Shown: positions 27,238 through 35,486 of the stretch, one piece after another
Layout: every line of letters starts with the position of its first letter
Numbering within the stretch: the first letter of the stretch is position 1
NCBI RefSeq assembly: GCF_900101745.1
Contig: NZ_FNAD01000013.1
Coordinates: 112,525 to 176,524 of the forward strand
DNA: 64,000 bases
Direction: 5' to 3'
Source of the DNA: Glycomyces harbinensis
Lineage (GTDB): Bacteria > Actinomycetota > Actinomycetes > Mycobacteriales > Micromonosporaceae
Translations under genes and position numbers: made by a program
The notes under the pieces: generated by a model
The model's database searches: none
Told to the model about the DNA's origin: nothing
Seen by the model: the letters and a program-made list of their open reading frames with translations, nothing else

Positions 27238-29048
27238 TCGCGCTCGTCCGCCGTCTTCCTGCGCTGGAGCACGAAGACGATCGCGCCGGCGGCCACGACG
27301 ACGACCGCCGCGGCGACCGCGATCCAGACCCACATCGGGGTCCCGCCCTCGTCCTCGGCGTCGGCCGGCTGCGCCGTGACGTACGCCCACGCGTAGCCCT
27401 GCTGGCCGGTGATCATGCCGCCCTCGCTGGGCTGCATGGTCATGCCGGTGATCTTGTCGCTGTTGTACGCCTCCAGGACGTTCTGGTAGTAGAGGTAGAT
27501 CACCGGGGTGTCCTCGTACATCAGCCGCTGCTGCTCCCTGACGAGCTCGGCGCGCGCCTCGGGGTCGGACTCGACCTTCTGCTGCTCGTGGAGCGCGTCG
27601 AACTCGGCGTTGCAGTAGTTGTTCTCGCTGGAGCGCTCGGTGCCGTCGGTGAGGGTCGGCAGCACCGCGCACGTGTGCATGCCCAGCTGCTCGGTCGGGT
27701 TGGGGCCCACGCCCCAGCCCGAGAAGGCGATGTCGAACTCGCCGAGGTAGGCCAGGTCGTTCAGGGTGCCCTGCTCGATGGCCTCGGGCGTGATCTCCAG
27801 GCCCAGCTCGGCCCACCACTCGGACACGAACTGCGCGATCGTGGCGTAGTCGGTGCTGTCGGCGTGCTGGTAGAAGCGGAAGCTCAGCGGCTCGCCGGTG
27901 CCCGGCATGGTCCGGATCCCGTCGTCGCCGCGCACGTACCCGGCCTCGTCGAGCAGCGCGTTCGCCGCCTCGATGTCGAAGTCGAGCACGGCGTCGCCGC
28001 CGTCCCAGTGGTACTGCTCGAAGATCTCGGGGATGATCGAGGTCGCGGGCTGCCCGTTGCCGTCGAGCACGGTGTCCACGAGTTCCTGCTTGTCGATCGC
28101 CATGTGCATGGCCTGTCTGACGATCGGGTCCTTGAGCGCGGGGTGCCCGTCGCCGAACTCGGTGCCGTCCTTCGTCACCGAGTTGTAGTTGATGGTGAGC
28201 GAGACGTACCGGCGGCCCTGCGCGTTGTTGACCGTGATGCCGTCCTGGCCCTCCAGGGCCCCTATCTGGGCGGGGTTGAGGCCGCTCACGATGTCCACTT
28301 CGCCCGCTTCGAGGGCGGCCACCGCCGCGTCGCTCTCCTCGTAATAGTCGAAGACGACCTCGTCGAAGCCGGGAGCGCCGTCCCAGTAGCCCTCGTTGGC
28401 CTCGAGCGTGATGAACTCGCCCGTCTCGTACTCGGTGACCTGGAACGGGCCGGAGCCGACCAGCGGGAGCTGGTTCGCGTCGTCCGCGGACGGGTCGGGG
28501 TAGGTCGACCAGACGTGCTCGGGGACGACGAACACCTCGCGGGTGAGCACGTCCCAGGGGGAGGGCTGGGCGAGGGTGAGGACGAACGTGGTGTCGTCGG
28601 GGGCCTCGGCGCTGACCAGGTTCCCCGCGAAGTCGATGTTCCAGTCGCGGATCGCCTGGTTCTCGATGAGCAGGCCGTAGGTGTAGGCGACGTCCTGGGC
28701 CGTCAGGGGCTCGCCGTCCGACCACTCCACGCCCTCGCGGATCGTGAACGTCCAGGTGAGACCGTCCTCGGACTCCTCCCACTCGGTCGCCAGACCCGGC
28801 TCCGGCTCGTAGTCGGCGCCCATGCGCACGAGGGTCTCGTACGTCATGAGGCTGGTGTTGTAGGTGATGACGAACCGTCGCTTGAACGGGTTGAAGGTGT
28901 CGACCTCCTGGTCCGTCGCGATGAGCAGGCTGTCGGTGTCGTTCTCCTGGGCCGCGGCGCTCGGGGCGGCGACCGCGAGCGCCCCCGCCGACAGCAGCAG
29001 CGCGGCTGCGGCCGAGAGGCACCGCCGCATCAGGGCATGGGGATTCAT
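27234..29048 (-). CDS. Peptide ABC transporter substrate-binding protein with C-terminal membrane anchor
   Basis: 604 residues from ATG 29048 (GAGGAA upstream; a TTG at 29057 is possible). The signal peptide spans MNPHALMRRCLSAAAALLLS to SAAAQE. It is an SBP_bac_5 fold: DTFNPFKRRFVITYN, YETLVRMGADYEPEPGLATE, GVEWSDGEPLTAQDVAYTY, HMAIDKQELVDTVL. No lipobox is seen. Instead a transmembrane helix (MWVWIAVAAAVVVVAAGAIV) and a basic tail lie at the C-terminus, so the protein should be anchored by its C-terminus. It is the first gene of the cluster and sets the specificity of the importer, probably wall-derived peptides. Confidence 0.88.
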   Translation of the reverse strand: MNPHALMRRCLSAAAALLLSAGALAVAAPSAAAQENDTDSLLIATDQEVDTFNPFKRRFVITYNTSLMTYETLVRMGADYEPEPGLATEWEESEDGLTWTFTIREGVEWSDGEPLTAQDVAYTYGLLIENQAIRDWNIDFAGNLVSAEAPDDTTFVLTLAQPSPWDVLTREVFVVPEHVWSTYPDPSADDANQLPLVGSGPFQVTEYETGEFITLEANEGYWDGAPGFDEVVFDYYEESDAAVAALEAGEVDIVSGLNPAQIGALEGQDGITVNNAQGRRYVSLTINYNSVTKDGTEFGDGHPALKDPIVRQAMHMAIDKQELVDTVLDGNGQPATSIIPEIFEQYHWDGGDAVLDFDIEAANALLDEAGYVRGDDGIRTMPGTGEPLSFRFYQHADSTDYATIAQFVSEWWAELGLEITPEAIEQGTLNDLAYLGEFDIAFSGWGVGPNPTEQLGMHTCAVLPTLTDGTERSSENNYCNAEFDALHEQQKVESDPEARAELVREQQRLMYEDTPVIYLYYQNVLEAYNSDKITGMTMQPSEGGMITGQQGYAWAYVTAQPADAEDEGGTPMWVWIAVAAAVVVVAAGAIVFVLQRRKTADERE

Positions 29049-29131
29049 GGGGTGCAAGTTCCTCGCTTCTCGTTTCGGGCGCCGGGCGCGCTCACGGCAG
29101 CGGGCGCGCCGGGTCCTCGATGTACCGATCA

Positions 29132-29160
29132 GAATGACGGAACACTTCTTGAGTTGTCAA
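29132..29160 (-). promoter_or_regulatory. Promoter of the transporter/peptidase operon
   Basis: On the minus strand a consensus TTGACA (29155-29160) and TCATTC (29132-29137) are 17 bases apart, in AT-rich sequence. ATGTGAAGAAA at 29163-29173 lies just upstream of the -35 box and resembles the repeat before nagZ. Confidence 0.55.
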
Positions 29161-29218
29161 CGATGTGAAGAAAGTTTTCATTGCTGCAATATGCGAAGGA
29201 CCCGAACTTCCGAACCCG

Positions 29219-29247
29219 GTGACCGTCCCTCCTCATTCGGTTAGATT
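29219..29247 (+). promoter_or_regulatory. Candidate promoter of the aspT-asdA-aspT operon
   Basis: GTGACC (29219-29224), 17 bases, TAGATT (29242-29247). The leader to the GTG at 29281 would be about 27 bases and contains GGGAGGG as RBS. Confidence 0.35.
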
Positions 29248-29280
29248 CAATCCACTACTGACGGTGACGGGAGGGTCGCG

Positions 29281-30990
29281 GTGTGGCATTGGCTGTCCGA
29301 CGCGCTCGTCGCCCACCCCGAGATCGCCATCTTCCTCGCCCTCGGCGCGGGGTTCTTCATCGGCAAGCTCAAGATCAAGGGCATCGTGCTCGGACCCGTC
29401 ACCGGCACCCTCCTCGCCGGCGTCCTCGTCGGCATCGTCTTCGACGGCCTCGACATCCCCGACCTGGTCAAGACCGTCGCCTTCGTCGCCTTCCTGTTCG
29501 CCCTCGGCTACAACGTCGGCCCCCAGTTCTTCGCGGGCCTGCGCGGCGACGGCGTCAAGCAGGTCATCCTCGCCGTCGTCAACTGCGTGATCGGCCTCGC
29601 CGTCGTCATCGTCCTCGCCAAGGCCCTCGGCTACGGCCCCGGCTGGGGCGCGGGCCTGCTCGCCGGCGGCCTCACCCAGTCCGCCGTCATCGGCGTCGCC
29701 GACTCCGCCATCGCCGCCCTGCCGGGCCTCAGCGACGCCGACGTCAAGGAGATGGAGTCGCAGGTCGCCGTCGGCTACGCCGTCTGCTACCTCTTCGGCA
29801 CCGCCGCCGCCGCGTTCTTCCTCTCCACCATCGCGCCCCGCATGCTCGGCTCCAAGAGCCTCGCCGCCGACGCCCACGCGATGGAGCAGCGGCTCGGCGT
29901 CGCCAAGGAGCCCGGCATCGGCCGCGCCTACTACTCGGTCGTGCGCCGCGCCTACCGCATCGGCGGCACCGGCGCCGAAGGCACGATCGTCGGCCGCACG
30001 GTCGGCGAACTCGAGGACCGCGCGCTGGCCCTGGGCCACCGCGTCATGTTCCACGAACTGCGCCGCGGCGACGAGGTCACGCCCGTCCACCGCTCCACGG
30101 CCCTCGCGGTCGGCGACGTGGTCACCCTCGCCGCCCGCCGCCCCGACCTGGTGGCGCTCAACGTCGACCAGTGGGGCGAGGAGGTCGACGACGAATCGCT
30201 CCTGGCCTACTCGATCGAGACCCTCGCGATCGTCATCACCAAGAAGGAGCTCGTCGGCGCACGCGTCGGCGACGCCTTCGCCGAGCACGCGCCGCGCCTG
30301 TTCGTGACCAAGGTCGTGCGCGGGGGCCAGGACCTGCCCTGGAGCGACGACACCGCCATCCACCGCGGCGACGAGATCACCGTCCAGGGCGGCAAGGAGG
30401 AGGTCGAGGCGGTCGTCGGCGACCTCGGCTACCCCAACCGCGCCTCGGACGCCACCGACTGGAGCTACGTCGGCATCGGGATCGTCATCGGCGCGCTCAT
30501 CGGCGTCCCGACGATCGCGGTGGCCGGCGCCGACATCGGCCTGACCACCTCGGGCGGCGCGCTCATCATGGGCCTGGTCTTCGGCTGGCTGCGCGCCAAG
30601 TCGCCGACGTTCGGGCAGTTCCCGCCCGCCGCCAACTGGATGCTCTCGACCGGCGGCCTGTGCATGTTCGTCGGCATCGTCGGCATCATGGCCGGGCCCG
30701 ACTTCGTCTCCGGCGTCAGGTCCGAGGGCCTGAGCCTGGTCTTCGCCGGACTCGTGGTCACGCTGCTGCCCATGCTCGTCACCATGTACCTCGCGAAGTG
30801 GCTGTTCAAGATCCCCGTGCCGATCAACCTCGGCATCGTGGCCGGGTCCAACACCACGACCGCGTCCATCGGCGCCATCACCGACTCGGCCAGGAGCCAG
30901 GTGCCGGTGCTGGGCTACACGATCCCGTACGCCATCGGCAACGTCCTGCTCACGATCTGGGGCGCGGTCATCGTGGCCGTGCTCTCCTGA
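29281..30990 (+). CDS. aspT: AspT-family aspartate:alanine exchanger, first copy
   Basis: 569 residues from GTG 29281 behind GGGAGGG. Two AAEx membrane blocks (about 1-190 and 395-569) flank a cytoplasmic region with two TrkA-C/RCK-C-like domains (GRTVGELEDRALALGHRVMF and GARVGDAFAEHAPRLFVTKV). Glycine motifs such as GLLAGGLTQSAVIG and GIVAGSNTTTASIGAITD match the family. AspT of Tetragenococcus exchanges L-Asp(-) for L-Ala, making proton-motive force together with aspartate decarboxylase. Here asdA follows 25 bases later and a second aspT-like gene after it, so a shared operon is near certain. Actual substrates of this copy are inferred. Confidence 0.87.
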   Translation: MWHWLSDALVAHPEIAIFLALGAGFFIGKLKIKGIVLGPVTGTLLAGVLVGIVFDGLDIPDLVKTVAFVAFLFALGYNVGPQFFAGLRGDGVKQVILAVVNCVIGLAVVIVLAKALGYGPGWGAGLLAGGLTQSAVIGVADSAIAALPGLSDADVKEMESQVAVGYAVCYLFGTAAAAFFLSTIAPRMLGSKSLAADAHAMEQRLGVAKEPGIGRAYYSVVRRAYRIGGTGAEGTIVGRTVGELEDRALALGHRVMFHELRRGDEVTPVHRSTALAVGDVVTLAARRPDLVALNVDQWGEEVDDESLLAYSIETLAIVITKKELVGARVGDAFAEHAPRLFVTKVVRGGQDLPWSDDTAIHRGDEITVQGGKEEVEAVVGDLGYPNRASDATDWSYVGIGIVIGALIGVPTIAVAGADIGLTTSGGALIMGLVFGWLRAKSPTFGQFPPAANWMLSTGGLCMFVGIVGIMAGPDFVSGVRSEGLSLVFAGLVVTLLPMLVTMYLAKWLFKIPVPINLGIVAGSNTTTASIGAITDSARSQVPVLGYTIPYAIGNVLLTIWGAVIVAVLS

Positions 30991-31015
30991 CCCGAACGCC
31001 CGGAGGGAAACCACC

Positions 31016-32635
31016 ATGTCCAAGGTCGACCGCGACGAAGAACGCCGCCTCGAAGGGCTGAGCCCGTTCGAGCTGAAGAACCGGCTCATCGACCTCGCCG
31101 GGGACAACGAGCGCGCCAACGCCCTCGCGATGGTCAACGCCGGACGCGGCAATCCCAACTGGACGGCCACCGCCCCGCGTGAGGCGTTCTTCCTGCTGGG
31201 GCAGTTCGCCGTGACCGAGACGCGCCGCGACTGGGACGAGTTCGAGAACCTCGGCGGGATGCCGCAGAGCGACGGCATCGCCGAGCGGCTCGCGGACTAC
31301 CTCAAGGCCGACGCCTCCGCGCCGGGCGCCGCCGCGCTCGCGTCCTATATCGCCTACGGCACCGACACCCTCGGGTTCGAGGCCGACGCCTGGGTCGGCG
31401 AGCTGGCCGACGCGATCATCGGCGACCACTACCCGGTGCCCGACCGGATGCTCGTCCATGCCGAGCAGGTCGTCCACGCCTACCTCGACGCCGAGATGGG
31501 CGGCGCGCCCAAGGGCGGCTGGGACCTGTACGCGGTCGAGGGCGGCACCGCCGCCATGTGCTACCTCTTCGACTCCGCGCAGGTCAACGGCCTGCTCAAC
31601 CAGGGCGACCGGATCGCGATCATGGTCCCGATCTTCACGCCCTACCTGGAGATCCCGCACCTCCAGCGCTACGACTTCGACATCGTGGAGCTCCAGGCCT
31701 CCAAGGACACCGACGAGGGCGTCCACACCTGGCAGTACCCGGACTCGGAGATCGACAAGCTCAAGGACCCCTCGATCAAGGCGCTGTTCCTGGTCAACCC
31801 GTCGAACCCGCCGTCGGTCAAGCTCGCCGAGGCCACCCTGGAGCGCATCCGGTCCATCGTCGCGAACGACAACCCGGGCCTGACGATCATCACCGACGAC
31901 GTCTACGGCACCTTCACGAACGGGTTCACCTCGCTCATGTCGAGCCAGGCGTCCAACACCATGGGCGTCTACTCGTTCTCGAAGTACTTCGGCTGCACCG
32001 GCTGGCGCCTGGGCGTCATCGCCATCGCCCGCGAGAACGTCTTCGACAAGCGCATCAGGGCCCTCGACGAGGCGCACACCTCGGTGCTGCGCGAGCGGTA
32101 CTCATCGATCTCGCTCGAACCGGAGAAGATCAAGTTCATCGACCGGATCGTGGCCGACTCCCGCGACGTGGCGCTCAACCACACCGCGGGCCTGTCCACG
32201 CCGCAGCAGGTCCAGATGGTCCTGTTCTCGCTGCACTGCCTCACCGACGCCGAGGGCGCCTACAAGAGGGACTGCCAGGCGATCATCGCCCGGCGCCTCA
32301 AGGCCCTCGTGGAGGGCCTCGACGTGCCCTACCCGGCCGACCCCGAGGCGGCGAACTACTACGTGGAGCTCGACCTGCTCAGCTGGGCCGAGCGGAACTG
32401 GGGCGCGGAGTTCGCCGACTGGATGCAGGCCAACTTCGAGCCCGTCGACCCGGTCTTCCGCCTCGCGGAGGAGGAGTCGGTGGTGCTGCTCAACGGCGGC
32501 GGCTTCGACGGTCCCGAATGGTCGGTGCGGGTGAGCCTGGCGAACCTGCGCATGGACGCCTACGAGCGGATCGGCACCGCGCTGCGCCGGATCGGCGACG
32601 AGTACCACGCCGCCTTCCAGCGGCAGCAGCGCTAG
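31016..32635 (+). CDS. asdA: Aspartate 4-decarboxylase (PLP, fold type I)
   Basis: 539 residues behind GGAGGGAAA. FELKNRLIDLAGDNERANAL and MVNAGRGNPNW are the AsdA N-terminal signature. The PLP lysine is K323 in YSFSKYFGCTGWRLG, preceded by LVNPSNPPSV and TIITDDVYGTF, as in AsdA enzymes of Pseudomonas, Alcaligenes and Tetragenococcus (about 530 residues). Reaction: L-aspartate to L-alanine plus CO2, consuming a proton in the cytoplasm. Sandwiched between two AspT exchangers, it should drive an electrogenic Asp/Ala cycle. Confidence 0.92.
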   Translation: MSKVDRDEERRLEGLSPFELKNRLIDLAGDNERANALAMVNAGRGNPNWTATAPREAFFLLGQFAVTETRRDWDEFENLGGMPQSDGIAERLADYLKADASAPGAAALASYIAYGTDTLGFEADAWVGELADAIIGDHYPVPDRMLVHAEQVVHAYLDAEMGGAPKGGWDLYAVEGGTAAMCYLFDSAQVNGLLNQGDRIAIMVPIFTPYLEIPHLQRYDFDIVELQASKDTDEGVHTWQYPDSEIDKLKDPSIKALFLVNPSNPPSVKLAEATLERIRSIVANDNPGLTIITDDVYGTFTNGFTSLMSSQASNTMGVYSFSKYFGCTGWRLGVIAIARENVFDKRIRALDEAHTSVLRERYSSISLEPEKIKFIDRIVADSRDVALNHTAGLSTPQQVQMVLFSLHCLTDAEGAYKRDCQAIIARRLKALVEGLDVPYPADPEAANYYVELDLLSWAERNWGAEFADWMQANFEPVDPVFRLAEEESVVLLNGGGFDGPEWSVRVSLANLRMDAYERIGTALRRIGDEYHAAFQRQQR

Positions 32636-32659
32636 AGCACCACGAGCGGAGGAGGGAAG

Positions 32660-34348
32660 ATGGACTGGATCAAGGAGACGCTCTCGAGTACTCCGGAGAT
32701 CGCGCTGTTCGTATGCCTGGCCCTGGGTTTCGCGGTCGGCAAGGTGCGGATCTGGAAGATCTCGCTGGGCGGCGTGGCCGGGACGCTGATCGTGGCGATC
32801 GTGATCGGCATGTTCGCCGACATCGAGCTGAACGACCAGGTCAAGACGATCGCGTTCGCGCTGTTCATCTTCACGCTCGGCTACATTTCGGGGCCGACGT
32901 TCTTCGCCAGCCTCAACCGCAAGAGCCTGCGGTACGCGACCTTCACCGGCATCGAGGTGGTCTCGGTCCTGGCGATCACCGCGGCGGCCGTGCTCATCAT
33001 GGACCTGGACGTCGGCACCGCGGCGGGCCTGCTCGCCGGCGGCGCGACCGAGTCGGCGGCGGTCGGCACGGCCACCGACGCGATCGGGCGGCTCGACCTC
33101 TCGGACGCCGAGATCGCGACGCTCCAGGCCAACGTCGGCACCGCGTACTCGATCTCCTACATCTGCGGGCTCATCACGATCGTGCTCCTGTCGAGCCAGT
33201 TCTTCCCGCTCATCATGCGCGTGAACCTGCGCGAGGAGGCCGCGAAGCTCTGGAAGCAGCTCGGCGGCAGCGCCGACGAGGACACGGCCGCCCCGGCGGC
33301 CCCGGCGGTCGTCGGGCGCGAGTACCAGGTCACGACGGCGGCCGGCCAGACCGTCGCGGCGCTGCAGGAGTCCCTCGGCGAGGCCACGGTCGAGGAGGTC
33401 TCGCGCGACGGCGGCAGCGTCGCCCTCGCGCCGGACCTGCGGCTCGAGCACGGCGACCGGGTCCTCATCGTGGGCCGCCGCGAGGCGCTCGTCGGCGCCG
33501 GCGCGAAGATCGGCGAGGAGCGGCCCCTCGACGAGGCGATGGCGATGAACCTCGACCTCGCGGACGTCGTGGTCACCCGCAAGGGCTACCAGGCGACGAC
33601 CTTGGGGGACATCCGCAAGGACTTCGAGTCCGAGCGCCAGGGCGTCTTCCTGCAGAAGATCACCCGCGGCGACCACGAGCTGCCGGTCAAGCCGTCCACG
33701 ATGATCCAGCACGGCGACACGCTGCGCCTGTCCGGCGCGAGCCGCGACCTGCGCCGCGTCGTCCCGATGGTCGGCTTCCGCATCGACCCGACCGTCCGCT
33801 TCGACATGGTGTTCATCGCCATCGGCGTCGTGCTCGGCTTCCTCATCGGGATGCTGGTGTGGACGGTGGGGACGATCCCGCTGACGCTCGGCACCGGCGG
33901 CGGGTGCCTGCTCGCGGGCCTGCTGTTCGGCTGGATCCGCTCCAAGCGGCCCACGTTCGGGCAGTACGACTCGGCCGCGGCCGACGTGATCAAGACCCTG
34001 GGCCTGTCGGTGTTCATCTGCGCGGTCGGGCTCTCGTCGGGACCGCAGGCGGTCGACCTGGTGAAGCAGTTCGGCATCGGCCTGCCGATCGCGGGCATCG
34101 CGATGACCGCGATCCCGGCCTTCATCTCGCTGTTCGTGGCCTGGAAGGTCATGAAGCTCCCGGCGCCGCTGACGCTCGGCTCGGTGACCGGGCAGCAGTG
34201 CTCGACGCCGGGTGTGACGGCCGTGCAGGCGGCCGCGGGCAACGCCACGCCGCTCATCGCTTACACGATCGTCTACGCCTTCTCCAACGTCGTCCTGCCG
34301 CTGCTGGGCCCGATCGTGGTCGCCATGGCCCACAGCCTCGGGAGCTAG
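32660..34348 (+). CDS. aspT: AspT-family aspartate:alanine exchanger, second copy
   Basis: 562 residues behind GGAGGAGGGAAG. It has the same architecture as the first copy: membrane block with GLLAGGATESAAVGTATDAI, two TrkA-C-like domains (TVAALQESLGEATVEEVSRD; LGDIRKDFESERQGVFLQKI) and a second membrane block with GSVTGQQCSTPGVTAVQAAA. It is clearly diverged from copy one, so not a recent duplication; the two may form a heteromer or have different substrates. Its TAG stop lies inside a perfect palindrome. Confidence 0.87.
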   Translation: MDWIKETLSSTPEIALFVCLALGFAVGKVRIWKISLGGVAGTLIVAIVIGMFADIELNDQVKTIAFALFIFTLGYISGPTFFASLNRKSLRYATFTGIEVVSVLAITAAAVLIMDLDVGTAAGLLAGGATESAAVGTATDAIGRLDLSDAEIATLQANVGTAYSISYICGLITIVLLSSQFFPLIMRVNLREEAAKLWKQLGGSADEDTAAPAAPAVVGREYQVTTAAGQTVAALQESLGEATVEEVSRDGGSVALAPDLRLEHGDRVLIVGRREALVGAGAKIGEERPLDEAMAMNLDLADVVVTRKGYQATTLGDIRKDFESERQGVFLQKITRGDHELPVKPSTMIQHGDTLRLSGASRDLRRVVPMVGFRIDPTVRFDMVFIAIGVVLGFLIGMLVWTVGTIPLTLGTGGGCLLAGLLFGWIRSKRPTFGQYDSAAADVIKTLGLSVFICAVGLSSGPQAVDLVKQFGIGLPIAGIAMTAIPAFISLFVAWKVMKLPAPLTLGSVTGQQCSTPGVTAVQAAAGNATPLIAYTIVYAFSNVVLPLLGPIVVAMAHSLGS

Positions 34349-34376
34349 GGCGTGTTCGGTCCCGAACACGCCCTAG
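34345..34376. terminator. Palindromic bidirectional terminator containing both flanking stop codons
   Basis: A perfect 15-bp stem (CTAGGGCGTGTTCGG and its complement) with a 2-base centre. The outer CTAG copies supply the TAG stop of aspT on the plus strand and of the lactonase on the minus strand. The arm sequence recurs at 63752-63910. Confidence 0.75.
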
Positions 34377-35260
34377 AGCCTCCAGGCCCCGTTGGTGTTC
34401 AGGTGGATCGAGTACACCGAGTCGGTGGCGGTGATGAACAGGCGGTTGCGCTTGGGGCCGCCCCAGACCAGGTTGGACACCGCGGGCTGCGGGATCTTCA
34501 AGGCGGCGAGCAGGGTCCCGTCGGGGTCGAAGCAGTCGACGTCGGCCGCGGCGGCCCAGACGCGGCCCTCCACGTCCACGCGCAGGCCGTCGAAGTTCCC
34601 GCCGGGGCTCTCGGCGAAGACCCCGCCGCCGGTGAGAGCGCCGCCGTCGACGTCGAAGACCCGCAGGTGCCCGCGGAGGGTGTCGGCGACGTAGAGGCGG
34701 CGCTCGTCGGGGGAGAACGCGAGCCCGTTGGGCCGCTCGAAGTCGTCGGCGACGCGCTCGACCACGCCGGAGGGGTCGATGCGGTAGACGTGGCAGCCGT
34801 CGATCTCCTGCTCGGCCCGGTGCCCCTCGTAGTCGCTGGTGATCCCGTAGGGCGGGTCGGTGAACCACACCGCGCCGGACGAGTCCACCACGGCGTCGTT
34901 GGGGCTGTTGAACCGCAGGCCGTTCCAGCGGTCGGCCAGGACCGTGGTCGAGCCGTCCAGTTCGGTCCGCGTCACGCGCCGGCCACCGTGCTCGCACGAG
35001 ACCAGCCGGCCCTGCCGGTCGAGGGCGTGGCCGTTGGCGTGGTTCGCGGGGGAGCGGAAGACGCTCACCGTCCCGTCGGTCTCGTCCCAGCGCATGATCC
35101 GGTCGTTCGGGATGTCGCTGAACAGCAGGTACTTCCCGGAGGGCACGTACACCGGGCCCTCGGTCCAGCGCCCGTCGGAGAACAGGTGTTCGAGCGAGTC
35201 GTCGCCGGCCACGTTCCAGCGCTCGTCGAAGACCTCGAAGCTCGCGGCGGTCTTTCCCAT
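34373..35260 (-). CDS. SMP-30/gluconolactonase-family lactonase
   Basis: 295 residues, no signal peptide, six-bladed propeller. DGRWTEGPVYVPSGKYLLFS has the metal-ligand Glu of blade 1. NANGHALDRQGRL, RFNSPNDAVVDSSGAVWFTD (metal Asn) and RPNGLAFSPDERRLYVAD (second metal Asp in the ADT motif) follow. The family opens sugar lactones or hydrolyses related esters with a divalent metal. GAGGGAG precedes the ATG. Single gene; the substrate is not indicated by its neighbours. Confidence 0.87.
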   Translation of the reverse strand: MGKTAASFEVFDERWNVAGDDSLEHLFSDGRWTEGPVYVPSGKYLLFSDIPNDRIMRWDETDGTVSVFRSPANHANGHALDRQGRLVSCEHGGRRVTRTELDGSTTVLADRWNGLRFNSPNDAVVDSSGAVWFTDPPYGITSDYEGHRAEQEIDGCHVYRIDPSGVVERVADDFERPNGLAFSPDERRLYVADTLRGHLRVFDVDGGALTGGGVFAESPGGNFDGLRVDVEGRVWAAAADVDCFDPDGTLLAALKIPQPAVSNLVWGGPKRNRLFITATDSVYSIHLNTNGAWRL

Positions 35261-35373
35261 CAGTGACTCCCTCTTCGTCCGACGTCCCGAGGAATCTAGC
35301 CCCGCGCGGGGCCGCCGTCCACCCGCCCCCGATGCCGCCGGGTTTTCCGAAACCTCCAGGGGCGTTCTGACGC

Positions 35374-35402
35374 TTGTATCCCGAAGACTCCGGGAATAAC
35401 GT
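35374..35402 (+). promoter_or_regulatory. Candidate promoter of the CBM2-metalloprotease gene
   Basis: TTGTAT (35374-35379), 17 bases, TAACGT (35397-35402), within an AT-rich island. The 85-base leader includes the imperfect palindrome CGATATCAATATCGG just downstream. Confidence 0.35.
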
Positions 35403-35486
35403 ATCGAATGTGATCGATATCAATATCGGTCTGCGACCCTCACGGCCGGGACGGGCCCGGCCGCAACGACCAGATGGGACTTCGAC

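Noticed and set aside
26179..29022. 947-codon minus-strand frame read as one protein
   Set aside because: Only its last 352 codons are the DppB permease; the rest is the binding-protein gene in a wrong frame. The ATGA overlap at 27234-27237 fixes the permease start.
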